64,000 nt of DNA from CAZHJK01 sp964533275 (GCA_964533275.1 CAZHJK010000006.1:41329-105328), one strand, 5' to 3'. Shown: positions 25,628 through 33,942, counted from the first letter of the stretch. Numbers and translations are program-made. Notes: generated by a model from the sequence alone, not told the origin.

Positions 25628-26232
25628 GATAAATAAAAAAGTATTCTTCATTATATAATGCAACTTTACCTCCACTTTATGTAGTGTTTAATGTTAAAAA
25701 AATACCTCCCCTATATTGTATCTACCTTTACCCCCACTTTTGTTACTATTCAAAGATAAAAAAGTATCTTTCATTGTTTTATGTAGTATTACCTCCACTT
25801 TTGTTACTATTCAAGTGATAAAAAAATACCTCCCCTATATTACACCCTAGNNNNNNNNNNNNNNNNNNNNNNNNNNNNNNNNNNNNNNNNNNNNNNNNNN
25901 NNNNNNNNNNNNNNNNNNNNNNNNNNNNNNNNNNNNNNNNNNNNNNNNNNTTTTACTTACACTTTTGTTACTATTCAAGTGATAAAAAAATACCTCCCCT
26001 ATATTGTATCTACCTTTACCCCCACTTTTGTTACTATCCGAACGTTAAAAAAGTATCCCTCATTATATAATGCAACTTTGTTTGAGGTTTTTATACCCTA
26101 TTCAAAGATAAAAATATTGCCCCCCTATATTGTATCTACCTTTACCCCCACTTTATGTAATAGTCTGATGTTAAATTTGTCAATCTACTTAGTTATGTAC
26201 ACCTACCCCCACTTTTTACACTATCCGAAAGA
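25628..26232. repeat. Degenerate 62-63 bp tandem repeat array, interrupted by the assembly gap
   Basis: About four units left and five right of the gap. Each unit joins a conserved part (CCCCACTTTTGTTACTAT, then TCAA or CCGAA, then GATAAAAAA or GTTAAAAAA) to a variable part of two kinds. Type A reads ACCTCCCCTATATTGTATCT; type B reads GTATC(T)...CATTATATAATGCAA. The two kinds alternate, giving a ~125-bp higher-order repeat. Unit length varies between 62 and 63, and both strands contain stops, so it is not a single repeat-protein gene. The role could be replication iterons, a packaging or recombination site, or a structured RNA. Confidence 0.8.
25851..25950. other. Assembly gap (100 N)
   Basis: Exactly 100 N inside the tandem array, that is, a scaffold gap of unspecified length. 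Repeats or whole genes may be missing here. Confidence 0.98.
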
Positions 26233-26251
26233 TAAATTTTATATATTTCAT

Positions 26252-26287
26252 CAAAAAATAAAAAAATAGCCGACCTAAGCCGACTAT
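26252..26287 (-). terminator. Integrase terminator
   Basis: Minus strand ATAGTCGGC TTAG GTCGGCTAT (9 bp with two G-T pairs) followed by TTTTTTTATTTTTT, 34 bases after the integrase stop. Confidence 0.88.
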
Positions 26288-26320
26288 CTTCATAAATCTA
26301 TTTTATTGTTTGCTATAGTG

Positions 26321-27262
26321 TTATTTTAATTTTATATAACTTTTTTTATCTGTCATTCTTTCAAGTGGATTAAACTTTTCATAATCCCTTTGCAAATCAT
26401 ATCCATATATATTTACATATTCTTTCACCATATCCAAAGTTGAATGACCTAAAATCTTTTGTAAACGAAATATATCCCCACCATTCATAATCCACTTTTT
26501 GGCGAATGTATGCCTAAATAAATGAACCCCTGTTTTCATAACTCCTCTTCTTTGATTATAGTTTCTTATTGAATTTGCTAAGGAATTTCTATTTAATTTT
26601 TCACCATATGCAGATACAAATAAATAATCATCTATATCACCATTTCTATACTGTAAATATTCATTTAATACCTTTGCCAAAGTATCAGATAAGGGAATTA
26701 TTTGCTGTCGCTTATTTTTAGTTTTCCTTAATTGAATATATCCACTTTCAAAATCAATATCCCCTATTTCAAGATTACAAATAGTACCCGACCTATTTCC
26801 TGTTGCTAATAGATAATTAATAATTACCCAATCCCTATATTCAACAAAAGAACATTTGTTTAAATTAGGTTTAACAAGTAGTATTTTTAATTCTGCATCT
26901 GTATAAGTTTCTTTTAATTTCTTTTCAACCTTAATGGCATTAATTTTAAACTTCTCCAAATACTCTAACTTCATCCAATAATAGAGGATTACCCTAAGCC
27001 CTTTTAACTTTGTATTAATGCTAGTATCGTTTAAATTTGTATTCTTTCTAAGAAACAAAATATAATCTTCAATCATTGTACTTGTAATGTCTGAAATCTG
27101 ATTATCCAATGGCAAGAACTTACTAAAATCATTCAAAACCACTTCATAATATTCTAGTGTGGATTGTGATAAGTTTTTCACCCTACAAAAACGATAAAAT
27201 TCCTTAAACCCTTCGTGAATAGTTTTGTTTACATTTGTCTTTTGCATTGTAATTCTTTTCAA
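26321..27262 (-). CDS. int: Tyrosine recombinase / phage integrase
   Basis: Catalyses site-specific integration and excision between attP and the tRNA-Pro gene. The 313-residue protein has an N-terminal SAM-like core-binding domain (FKEFYRFCRVKNLSQSTLEYY) and a C-terminal catalytic domain. The catalytic residues are Arg in LLATGNRSGTICNL, Lys in RKTKNKRQQI, HLFRH (His-x-x-Arg), the His of LGHSTLDMV and the nucleophile Tyr in EYVNIY. The TTG at 27260-27262 lies seven bases after GGAGGG; the longer ATG-started frame has no ribosome site. It adjoins attR and the intact tRNA, the usual position. Confidence 0.95.
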   Translation of the reverse strand: MKRITMQKTNVNKTIHEGFKEFYRFCRVKNLSQSTLEYYEVVLNDFSKFLPLDNQISDITSTMIEDYILFLRKNTNLNDTSINTKLKGLRVILYYWMKLEYLEKFKINAIKVEKKLKETYTDAELKILLVKPNLNKCSFVEYRDWVIINYLLATGNRSGTICNLEIGDIDFESGYIQLRKTKNKRQQIIPLSDTLAKVLNEYLQYRNGDIDDYLFVSAYGEKLNRNSLANSIRNYNQRRGVMKTGVHLFRHTFAKKWIMNGGDIFRLQKILGHSTLDMVKEYVNIYGYDLQRDYEKFNPLERMTDKKSYIKLK

Positions 27263-27398
27263 TTTTATACCCTCCAAAATTAAATATTTAGATAGGTACA
27301 AGTAAAAAAACAGACCCCATAACTAATTAATTTTCTTTAAAAAGTCATGTGGTCTGTTTTAATTAATAAGTATAGTTTTTATGAGTTTTAAAACGCTG

Positions 27399-27422
27399 TA
27401 ACCCTTGATATTACTAGGTTTT
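27399..27422 (-). repeat. Putative integrase arm-site, right end
   Basis: The segment with the CCCTTGATATTA core resembles the reverse complement of 13972-13997. It lies between the integrase start and attR. Confidence 0.4.
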
Positions 27423-27423
27423 A

Positions 27424-27479
27424 AAATTAAATGGTCTGAGTGAGAGGATTCGAACCTCCGGCCTCGTGAACCCCATTCA
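27424..27479 (-). repeat. attR: 56-bp direct repeat within the intact tRNA-Pro
   Basis: Identical to 13894-13949. Its last 48 bases (27432-27479) are the 3' part of the functional tRNA, so insertion regenerated the gene. Confidence 0.93.
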
Positions 27480-27508
27480 CGCGCGCTACCAAGCTGCGCC
27501 ACACCCAG
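27432..27508 (-). tRNA. tRNA-Pro (GGG)
   Basis: A 77-base cloverleaf with CCA encoded: acceptor CTGGGTG/CACTCAG, D-stem GCGC/GCGC, anticodon stem CGTGA/TCACG with loop ATGGGGT (anticodon GGG), T-stem GGAGG/CCTCT with loop TTCGAAT. It serves as the integration target of the element. A truncated second copy remains at 13902-13949. Confidence 0.96.
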
Positions 27509-27657
27509 ATAAAGTATATTTCTTGTATAGTATACTAAAACATATGATAATTTGCAATATCATATTTATCCAAATATTATTTATTTTTTTATAAAAAGGT
27601 AAACCTTTTTATAAATTAGGCGGAGGTAAAGTAAAAAAATCATAACTTAAGAAATAA

Positions 27658-27690
27658 AAAATCTCTCTTATTAAACTAAAGAGAGATTTT
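27658..27690 (-). terminator. spoIVA terminator
   Basis: A perfect 12-bp stem AAAATCTCTCTT/AAGAGAGATTTT with a 9-base loop, followed on the minus strand by TTATTTC. Confidence 0.88.
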
Positions 27691-27704
27691 AACCTTTATT
27701 TATT

Positions 27705-29183
27705 TTATAGTATAATACAAATTAAACCACCATTTCCTTCATTAACAATCTTGGTTAAAGTTTTCTGAAGTTTTATCTGTGCATCTTGAGGCATCTTTGT
27801 TAATTTATTTTGTAGTCCTTCCTGTACAAGTTCATGTAAAGATTTTCCAAACATATTTGTTTCCCAAAGCTTTCCTGGATCATTTTCAAACTTATCTAAC
27901 AGATAATTAACTAAATCCTCACTTTGTTTTTCTGATCCAACTATGGGAGCAACCTCCGCTTCTACATCTGCACGGATAAAATGTAAACTGGGAGCACTAG
28001 CCTTTAATTTTATACCAAAACCATTACCCTGTTTGAGCATTTCTGGTTCTTCTAATCTCATTTCTTCAACCCCTGGAGAAACAACACCATAACCGTTAAT
28101 ACGAACATCATTTAATGCACTTTCTACTTTGTCATATTCTCTCTTTGCATAGGATAATTCTTTAATTAAGGCAAGCAATTGATGTTCTCCTGAAAGTGTG
28201 TAACCAGATTCCTCTCCCAAAATTTGATAAAATAAATTATCCTTTAACCTAATTTCAAGATTTGATATACCTTCCCCTAAATTAATATCTTTTATATTTA
28301 TTAATGAAACATTCTCACTCTGTTTAAAATTATATACAATTTTCTCTACATCTCTTAATTTTTGTATATTAAGTACAGAAGTTTTTAGATTTCCAATAAT
28401 TTCATTTTTTAACCAATGGGATATTTCTAAACTCTCTATCCATTTAGGTAAACTAAAATTCAACTCTTTAATTGGGAATTCAAACAATATCTTTTCTAAA
28501 ATAGAGTTTAAGTCTTCCATAGTCATATTTAGGCAATCTACACTTATTACTGGTACATCATATTTTTCAAAAAGCTTATCCTTAAGGTTTATAGTATCAG
28601 GATGTGTTGGATTAGTTGAGTTCAATATTATAATAAATGGTTTGTTTATTTCTTTTAATTCTGATACTACTCTCTCTTCTGCTTCTATATAACTTTGTCT
28701 TGAGATATCTGTAATACTTCCATCAGTTGTTATAACAATTCCTATGGTTGAATGCTCCTTTATAACCTTTTTAGTGCCTAGCTCAGCAGCTTGTTCAAAG
28801 GGCATAGCTTCATCAGACCAAGGTGTTGAAACCATCCTAGGGAATTCATTTTCTTCATATCCAAGAGCTCCTTTAACCAAATAGCCCACACAGTCAATCA
28901 GTCTTACCTTAAATGATGCATTATCCTTTAAATTAACTTCAATAGCTTCATTAGGAACAAATTTTGGTTCGGTAGTCATAATAGTTTTTCCTGACCCACT
29001 TTGGGGTAGTTCATCCATAGTTCTAGATTTTTTATAATCATTTTCAATATTTGGAATTACTAATAATTCCATGAATCTTTTAATAAATGTTGATTTCCCT
29101 GTTCTAACAGGTCCAACTACACCAAGATATATATCTCCTTGGGTTCTATCAGAAATATCTTGATATATATTATATTCCCCCAC
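27705..29183 (-). CDS. spoIVA: Stage IV sporulation protein A (spore coat morphogenetic ATPase)
   Basis: Polymerises with ATP hydrolysis around the forespore to form the coat basement layer. The 492-residue length is normal. The N-terminus MGEYNIYQDISDRTQGDIYL is followed by the P-loop GPVRTGKST (24-32), the sensor/switch DELPQSGSGKTIMTTEPKF, and LIDCVGYLVKGALGYEE. The C-terminal segment ends in the conserved NEGNGGLICIIL tail needed for localisation. It has a GGAGG ribosome site. Expression by sporulation sigma factors is expected; I did not identify the promoter in 29184-29321. Confidence 0.97.
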   Translation of the reverse strand: MGEYNIYQDISDRTQGDIYLGVVGPVRTGKSTFIKRFMELLVIPNIENDYKKSRTMDELPQSGSGKTIMTTEPKFVPNEAIEVNLKDNASFKVRLIDCVGYLVKGALGYEENEFPRMVSTPWSDEAMPFEQAAELGTKKVIKEHSTIGIVITTDGSITDISRQSYIEAEERVVSELKEINKPFIIILNSTNPTHPDTINLKDKLFEKYDVPVISVDCLNMTMEDLNSILEKILFEFPIKELNFSLPKWIESLEISHWLKNEIIGNLKTSVLNIQKLRDVEKIVYNFKQSENVSLINIKDINLGEGISNLEIRLKDNLFYQILGEESGYTLSGEHQLLALIKELSYAKREYDKVESALNDVRINGYGVVSPGVEEMRLEEPEMLKQGNGFGIKLKASAPSLHFIRADVEAEVAPIVGSEKQSEDLVNYLLDKFENDPGKLWETNMFGKSLHELVQEGLQNKLTKMPQDAQIKLQKTLTKIVNEGNGGLICIIL

Positions 29184-29321
29184 ATTTATTACCTCCTCAT
29201 AAAAAAAGTCTCAATTAATTAATATTTATTCCTGCATATCTTAATTATGCTAAAAAAATAATGGTTGTATTAAATAATCATAATATCTATGAGGTTATAA
29301 TTAATTTATACTTTATTATTA

Positions 29322-29352
29322 AAGAAAAAAGTAGCCTTAGACGATAGGCTAC
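29322..29352 (-). terminator. gpsA operon terminator
   Basis: Stem GTAGCCT/AGGCTAC with an 8-base loop, then on the minus strand TTTTTTCTTT. Confidence 0.88.
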
Positions 29353-29386
29353 AATTATGTGCAATTCTTGTAATTAATGAAAGATT

Positions 29387-30412
29387 TTACCATCCATTAT
29401 ATGTATCTAAAACAACTTCTTCCATCTCATGGGTCTTGCTTCTTAACATTAACTTATTTACAGATTCATTAACATCTACATTATTATAAAGTACATTATA
29501 TAATTCTGTAGTTATAGGCATTTCTATATTTAATTTTTTTGACAAATTATATGCAACATATGTGGTGCGTATTCCCTCTACTACCATACCAATATTATCT
29601 AAAACATCTTCAACCTTATTACCTTGTCCTAATTGTATACCTGCTCTTCTATTTCTACTATGCTTACTTGTACATGTTACAATAAGATCTCCTATACCTG
29701 ATAAACCAGCAAAGGTAGAAATATTTGCTCCCATTGCTTGACCAAGTCTGCTTATTTCTACAATTCCTCTACTCATTAGAGCTGCTCTAGTATTATCTCC
29801 ATAACCTAAACCATCAGAAATACCTGCTCCTAAAGCGATTATATTCTTTAATGCTCCTCCTAATTCTACTCCTATTATATCTGGATTGGTGTAGACTCTA
29901 AATATTGAAGACATAAATACATCTTGAACCATTTCTGTTTCCTTTCTATTTTTTCCTGCTAATACAACAGTTGTAGGAATATCCCTTGCTACTTCTTCTG
30001 CATGGCTGGGTCCTGATAGTGTCATTAGACTATTATTAGGTAGTTCCTGGTAAATTACCTCTGACATTCTATTTAAGGTTTTATATTCAAGTCCCTTTGC
30101 TACATTTACAAGTATTTGAGAATCATTTAAAAGGGGTTTAATACTCTTACATATTTCGCGAATAGCTTGGGATGCAACAGCTAAAATAATTATATTTGAT
30201 TTCTTTACACAATTTAAATTATCAGTAGGTATAATGTTTTTAGGTATATCTACATTTGGTAAATATTTTTTGTTTTCCTTATTTATTTTTAATTCTTCTA
30301 TGAATTTTTTATTTCTATGCCATAAATAGACCTGATGTCCATTTTTAGATAATAATATAGCTAGAGCTGTTCCCCAGCTTCCTGCTCCGATTATACTAAT
30401 AGTATTTCCCAT
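29387..30412 (-). CDS. gpsA: Glycerol-3-phosphate dehydrogenase [NAD(P)+]
   Basis: Reduces dihydroxyacetone phosphate to sn-glycerol 3-phosphate for phospholipid synthesis. The Rossmann motif GAGSWGTALAILLSKNGH is at 7-24, followed by VNVAKGLEYKTLNRMSE, SGPSHAEEVA and the catalytic-domain segment GGALKNIIALGAGISDGLGYGDN. The length of 341 residues is typical. It is 39 bases downstream of der. The plsY gene that commonly sits between der and gpsA in related genomes is absent here. Confidence 0.96.
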   Translation of the reverse strand: MGNTISIIGAGSWGTALAILLSKNGHQVYLWHRNKKFIEELKINKENKKYLPNVDIPKNIIPTDNLNCVKKSNIIILAVASQAIREICKSIKPLLNDSQILVNVAKGLEYKTLNRMSEVIYQELPNNSLMTLSGPSHAEEVARDIPTTVVLAGKNRKETEMVQDVFMSSIFRVYTNPDIIGVELGGALKNIIALGAGISDGLGYGDNTRAALMSRGIVEISRLGQAMGANISTFAGLSGIGDLIVTCTSKHSRNRRAGIQLGQGNKVEDVLDNIGMVVEGIRTTYVAYNLSKKLNIEMPITTELYNVLYNNVDVNESVNKLMLRSKTHEMEEVVLDTYNGW

Positions 30413-30451
30413 TGTTGATTGCCTCCAGTTTATAAGTTTTATATATACTAT

Positions 30452-31768
30452 TTATTCATTACGCTGTCTAATTATAAAACGAATAGGTGTCCCCTCAAAT
30501 CCAAAGGACTTCCTGATTTGATTTTCTAAATATCGTTGATATGAGAAATGTAAAAGCTCAGAATCATTTACAAATAAAATAAATGTAGGTGGTTTTACAC
30601 TAGCTTGAGTACAATATAATATATTCAATCTTCTTCCCTTGTCTGATGGAGGCTGATTCATCAAAGTAGCCTCTCCTATCACTTCATTTAACATTCCTGT
30701 AGAAATTCTCATAGAATGTTGATTAGATACATAATTAACTAATTCCATTATTCTGTGGGTTCTTTGACCAGTCTTTGCAGAAATAAATAATATAGGAGCA
30801 TAGCTCATAAAAGACAATGATTCTCTTATTTCTTTATGATACTTGTCCATAGTCTTAGTTTCTTTTTCAATAACATCCCACTTATTTACAATAATAATAG
30901 ATGCTTTACCTTCTTCATGAGCATATCCAGCAATCTTTGTATCCTGTTCAGTTACTCCTTGTTCAGCATCTATAATAATTAAACATACATCGGATCGTTC
31001 AATACCTGTAAATGATCTAATAACACTATATTTTTCAATATTTTCTGTAATTTTGCTTTTTCTTCTTACTCCGGCAGTATCTATTAAAATATAATCCTCT
31101 CCTTTATATTTAAAAGGAGTATCTATGGCATCTCTAGTTGTTCCGGGGATATCACTAACAATGACTCTATTTTCTCCTAATAATTTATTAATAAGAGTTG
31201 ATTTTCCAGCGTTGGGTTTTCCTATTACTGCTATTTTTAATTTTTCTTCATCGGCATTGTACTTTTTATCATTAGGGAACAGCCTAACTACTTCATCAAG
31301 TAAATCTCCTATTCCCAATGCTTGTTGTCCAGATATAGGTATAGGATCTCCAAGCCCAAGATTATAAAACTCAAAAATATTATTTTCTAATTCAATAGTA
31401 TCAACCTTATTTACAACTATTAATGTGGGACGATTAGCTTTTCTCAACATATTTGCAACTTCATAATCAGCAGCTGTTATTCCTTCTCTACCATCAAGCA
31501 TAAAAATTATTACATCTGCCGTTTCAATTGCTAATTCTGCTTGCATTCTCATTTGATGCAAAATAATATCCTTCGTAAAAGGTTCTATTCCTCCAGTATC
31601 AATTAAGGTAAAGGTATTCCCTAACCATTCGGCTTCTGCATATATTCGATCTCTAGTAACTCCAGGTGTGTCCTCAACAATAGATATTCTTCTTCCCGCC
31701 ACTTTATTAAAAAATGTAGACTTGCCAACATTAGGTCTACCAACAACTGCAACAATAGGTTTTGACAT
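30452..31768 (-). CDS. der: Ribosome-assembly GTPase Der (EngA)
   Basis: A double-GTPase required for 50S subunit maturation. The first G domain has GRPNVGKSTFFN (10-21), DTGG and NKVD. The second has GKPNAGKSTLIN (about 184-195), DTAGVRRKSK and NKWD. A KH-like C-terminal domain follows (FGFEGTPIRFIIRQR). The length of 438 residues is normal. It is 11 bases after the DUF512 gene in one transcription unit. Confidence 0.97.
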   Translation of the reverse strand: MSKPIVAVVGRPNVGKSTFFNKVAGRRISIVEDTPGVTRDRIYAEAEWLGNTFTLIDTGGIEPFTKDIILHQMRMQAELAIETADVIIFMLDGREGITAADYEVANMLRKANRPTLIVVNKVDTIELENNIFEFYNLGLGDPIPISGQQALGIGDLLDEVVRLFPNDKKYNADEEKLKIAVIGKPNAGKSTLINKLLGENRVIVSDIPGTTRDAIDTPFKYKGEDYILIDTAGVRRKSKITENIEKYSVIRSFTGIERSDVCLIIIDAEQGVTEQDTKIAGYAHEEGKASIIIVNKWDVIEKETKTMDKYHKEIRESLSFMSYAPILFISAKTGQRTHRIMELVNYVSNQHSMRISTGMLNEVIGEATLMNQPPSDKGRRLNILYCTQASVKPPTFILFVNDSELLHFSYQRYLENQIRKSFGFEGTPIRFIIRQRNE

Positions 31769-31779
31769 ATATGGTCCTC

Positions 31780-33093
31780 CTAAGTATTTATTGATAAAAT
31801 CTTATTAATAAGTATTTCCCCTTCTACCTCTACAGGATAAACTGGAGTATTTAAACTATTAGCTACTTGTTCAACAGTATAATCATCTAAAAAGATATTC
31901 TCATCTGCCTTTAACATTGATTTAGGAATTAATACATAGTTTCCTAAATCTTTATCTTTTAATTGATTAATTATATCTTGTCCTGTTACTAAACCACTAA
32001 CTGTAATTTTTTCCCCAAAAAAATCATTTTTTACACCATATACTTGTATATTAAGATGATTCCATTTATCAACCACTCTATCCATTAATTCTTTAATATA
32101 TGGATACGCTAATTTACCAGTTATTATTGAAAATTTATTTGAATTTGGAAATTCATTGATACTTTTTAAACTTTCATTTAGTTGATCTTTTAATAATGTT
32201 ACCATTCCTACTCCATTTTCTAATTGTTCAAAGCCCTCATAATAATTCGTATCAGGAAAGTTAGTTTCTGACCTAATAATAAATTCATCAGCAGGGAATA
32301 CAAAACGTGTACTATGCATTTTTAACATCTTGTTTTGAAAATCAGAAATTTGTTTAAGAATTATTTGAGTTTCCTTTTTTGTAAATTCTCTCATAGGAAA
32401 TAATTTTTGTCGGTGTTTTGATATTCCAACTGGAACTATAGTTACTGATTTTACATAAGGATAAAGATTAGAAAGATCCCGAAGAGATTTATTTAATTCA
32501 TCTCTATCATTTACATCAGGACATAAAACAATTTGAGCATTCATGATAAGTTGTTCATCAGCAAAGCGTTTAATTGTTTCCATTAATTTCCCTGCATTTT
32601 TATTGTTAAGCATCCTTTTTCTTAAATCTGGATTGGTTGTGTGTACAGAAATATTAATCGGATTAATTCTATATTTAATTATCCTTTCAATTTCTTCTTC
32701 CTTCATATTAGTTAATGTTACATAATTACCTTGTAAGAATGATAATCTTGTATCATCATCTTTAAAATAAAGTGTTTTTCTTAACCCTTTTGGTAGTTGA
32801 TCAATAAAACAAAAAATACACTTATTCTGACAGCCCTTCGCTTGATCAATAATTGCATTTTTGAATATCAGTCCTAAATCTTCATCATACTCTTTATCAA
32901 TCTCAATTTCCCAAATTTCATTATTGCTTTTTTCTATTACTATATCTAATTTTTCAGCTGTAATTAAGTATTTATATTCTATAATATCATTCACTAAAGA
33001 GCCATTTATGCTTAATAATGAGTCACCAGATTCTATTTCAACTTCCTCAGCTATACTATTATTTTTTACCCCACTAATTAATATCTTATCCAT
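31780..33093 (-). CDS. DUF512 PDZ/radical-SAM-type iron-sulfur protein
   Basis: A 437-residue protein. An N-terminal PDZ-like domain (ISGVKNNSIAEEVEIESGDSL) is followed by a radical-SAM-like domain with a CxxxCxxC cluster motif in GCQNKCIFCFIDQLPKGLR, then the DUF512 C-terminal region. The family is widespread in Clostridia beside der and gpsA. Its substrate is unknown; a role in ribosome or RNA modification is only a guess from the neighbour der. It heads the DUF512-der-gpsA unit, with a recognisable promoter. Confidence 0.9.
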   Translation of the reverse strand: MDKILISGVKNNSIAEEVEIESGDSLLSINGSLVNDIIEYKYLITAEKLDIVIEKSNNEIWEIEIDKEYDEDLGLIFKNAIIDQAKGCQNKCIFCFIDQLPKGLRKTLYFKDDDTRLSFLQGNYVTLTNMKEEEIERIIKYRINPINISVHTTNPDLRKRMLNNKNAGKLMETIKRFADEQLIMNAQIVLCPDVNDRDELNKSLRDLSNLYPYVKSVTIVPVGISKHRQKLFPMREFTKKETQIILKQISDFQNKMLKMHSTRFVFPADEFIIRSETNFPDTNYYEGFEQLENGVGMVTLLKDQLNESLKSINEFPNSNKFSIITGKLAYPYIKELMDRVVDKWNHLNIQVYGVKNDFFGEKITVSGLVTGQDIINQLKDKDLGNYVLIPKSMLKADENIFLDDYTVEQVANSLNTPVYPVEVEGEILINKILSINT

Positions 33094-33138
33094 ATCTTTC
33101 CTCCAAAGGATTATGCTTATTAGATTCCATATTATGTT

Positions 33139-33167
33139 ATAATACCATTATAACAATTAGTCGTCAA
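33139..33167 (-). promoter_or_regulatory. Promoter of the DUF512-der-gpsA operon
   Basis: Minus strand TTGACG (33162-33167), a 17-base spacer and TATTAT (33139-33144). Confidence 0.68.
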
Positions 33168-33201
33168 CAAATAGAAATATTTGTTTTATATTTGTTTTAT
33201 A

Positions 33202-33675
33202 TTAAATAAGGTTTTTTCTAATATTATGTTCTTTTACCTTACTAACTAATTCTACGAATTCATAATATCTTTTCCTTACCCCAATAATTACTAATGGTCT
33301 CCCAATAGAAATCAACCCGATTCTTCTAGACAAAAATCCCCCTAGCCTTATGAAGATGTTTGCTACGGGGAGAGCATAAACAAAAATTATACTATCAAAT
33401 ATAAATTTTCTATCCTTATTCTTTAATAATAAAATGGATGATAAAATTCTTTCCTTGAAAATTCCCCATCCCATACAATATATTTCATTACCCCAAGAGT
33501 CTATTCCTATATATAAGGGTAATCCTATTTGACTATTAGGTGTTAAGTCAAAATAAGGAATACTAATGATTTCTTTTTTTTTTGCTATTCTTTTAGTAGG
33601 AAGCATCCCTACATGAATTGAAGCTGCAATTACTGAAGAATGTGCTCCTCCATAGCAATAATAAACTATCTTCAA
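33202..33675 (-). CDS. DUF3189 family protein
   Basis: A 157-residue protein with the DUF3189 start MKIVYYCYGGAHSSVIAASI, the LPTKRIAKKKEIISIPYFD segment and the PLYIGIDSWGNEIYCMGWG core. The function is unknown. The family is restricted to spore-forming Firmicutes and found near YIEGIA/spoIIP-like genes. Its start overlaps the stop of the 87-residue gene by four bases (ATGA), which indicates coupling. Confidence 0.82.
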   Translation of the reverse strand: MKIVYYCYGGAHSSVIAASIHVGMLPTKRIAKKKEIISIPYFDLTPNSQIGLPLYIGIDSWGNEIYCMGWGIFKERILSSILLLKNKDRKFIFDSIIFVYALPVANIFIRLGGFLSRRIGLISIGRPLVIIGVRKRYYEFVELVSKVKEHNIRKNLI

Positions 33676-33935
33676 ATAAGCTCGTTCCCTTCTTCGTTAT
33701 GTATAAAAAAGAGTATATCCTTTTCATTTAATATTTCTTGTAGTATATTTTTAAATATTTTTATTAAATAATTATGGGTTCTCTTAAAATAAAACACAAA
33801 TATTTCATTATCTTTTTCATCTTTTCCTAAATATATTAAATAATCGCTGTTACTAAATTTTATTTTTAATTGTGATTGTTGTGGTTTATAGTGGGATTTC
33901 CATTTTTGTATCTGGATAAAGTATATGTATTTCAT
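33672..33935 (-). CDS. Short, divergent DUF3189-like protein
   Basis: An 87-residue protein. YLIYLGKDEKDNEIFVFYFK matches the pattern of PLYIGIDSWGNEIYCMGWG in the neighbouring DUF3189 protein, and both are followed by a long helix (IFKNILQEIL / ILSSILLLKN). It lacks the N-terminal CYGGxHSS region. It is probably a degenerate paralogue produced by duplication. The function is unknown. It is translationally coupled to the downstream DUF3189 gene. Confidence 0.55.
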   Translation of the reverse strand: MKYIYFIQIQKWKSHYKPQQSQLKIKFSNSDYLIYLGKDEKDNEIFVFYFKRTHNYLIKIFKNILQEILNEKDILFFIHNEEGNELI

Positions 33936-33942
33936 TAATATC

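Larger units (their letters stand above)
13894..27479. mobile_element. 13.5-kb integrated phage-like element in tRNA-Pro(GGG), head genes but no visible tail genes
   Basis: Bounded by 56-bp direct repeats of the tRNA-Pro 3' half. The tyrosine integrase lies beside the intact tRNA. All convincing genes lie on the minus strand. In transcription order they are integrase, repeat array (with 100-N gap), scaffold-like, N4-gp56-type capsid, Cro/CI-like regulator, DHH-like protein, two small paralogues, Rep-like protein, terS, terL, holin, SPP1-type portal, a membrane protein, a connector-like protein, and a protein with an Ig-like end. I see no tape measure, tail tube, baseplate, tail fibre, endolysin or capsid protease. 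The capsid genes are separated from portal and terminase by the replication block, which is unusual. Alternatives are a capsid-forming satellite, a decayed prophage, or an element with genes lost in the gap. Confidence 0.88.

Noticed and set aside
25628..26232. CRISPR array
   Set aside because: Units are 62-63 bp with degenerate repeats and two alternating inserts rather than unique spacers, and there are no cas genes.
25951..26240. Minus-strand repeat protein (LNSNKSGGKGRYNIGEVFF-type units)
   Set aside because: The frame is open for at most one to two units on each side and is broken by TAA/TAG codons in neighbouring units; only the finished sequence could settle this.
25979..26269. 96-codon plus-strand frame with internal repeats (KYLPYIVSTFTPTFVT) inside the tandem array
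   Set aside because: It follows from the 63-base unit being a multiple of three; other units are 62 bases and break the frame, and no ribosome site is present.
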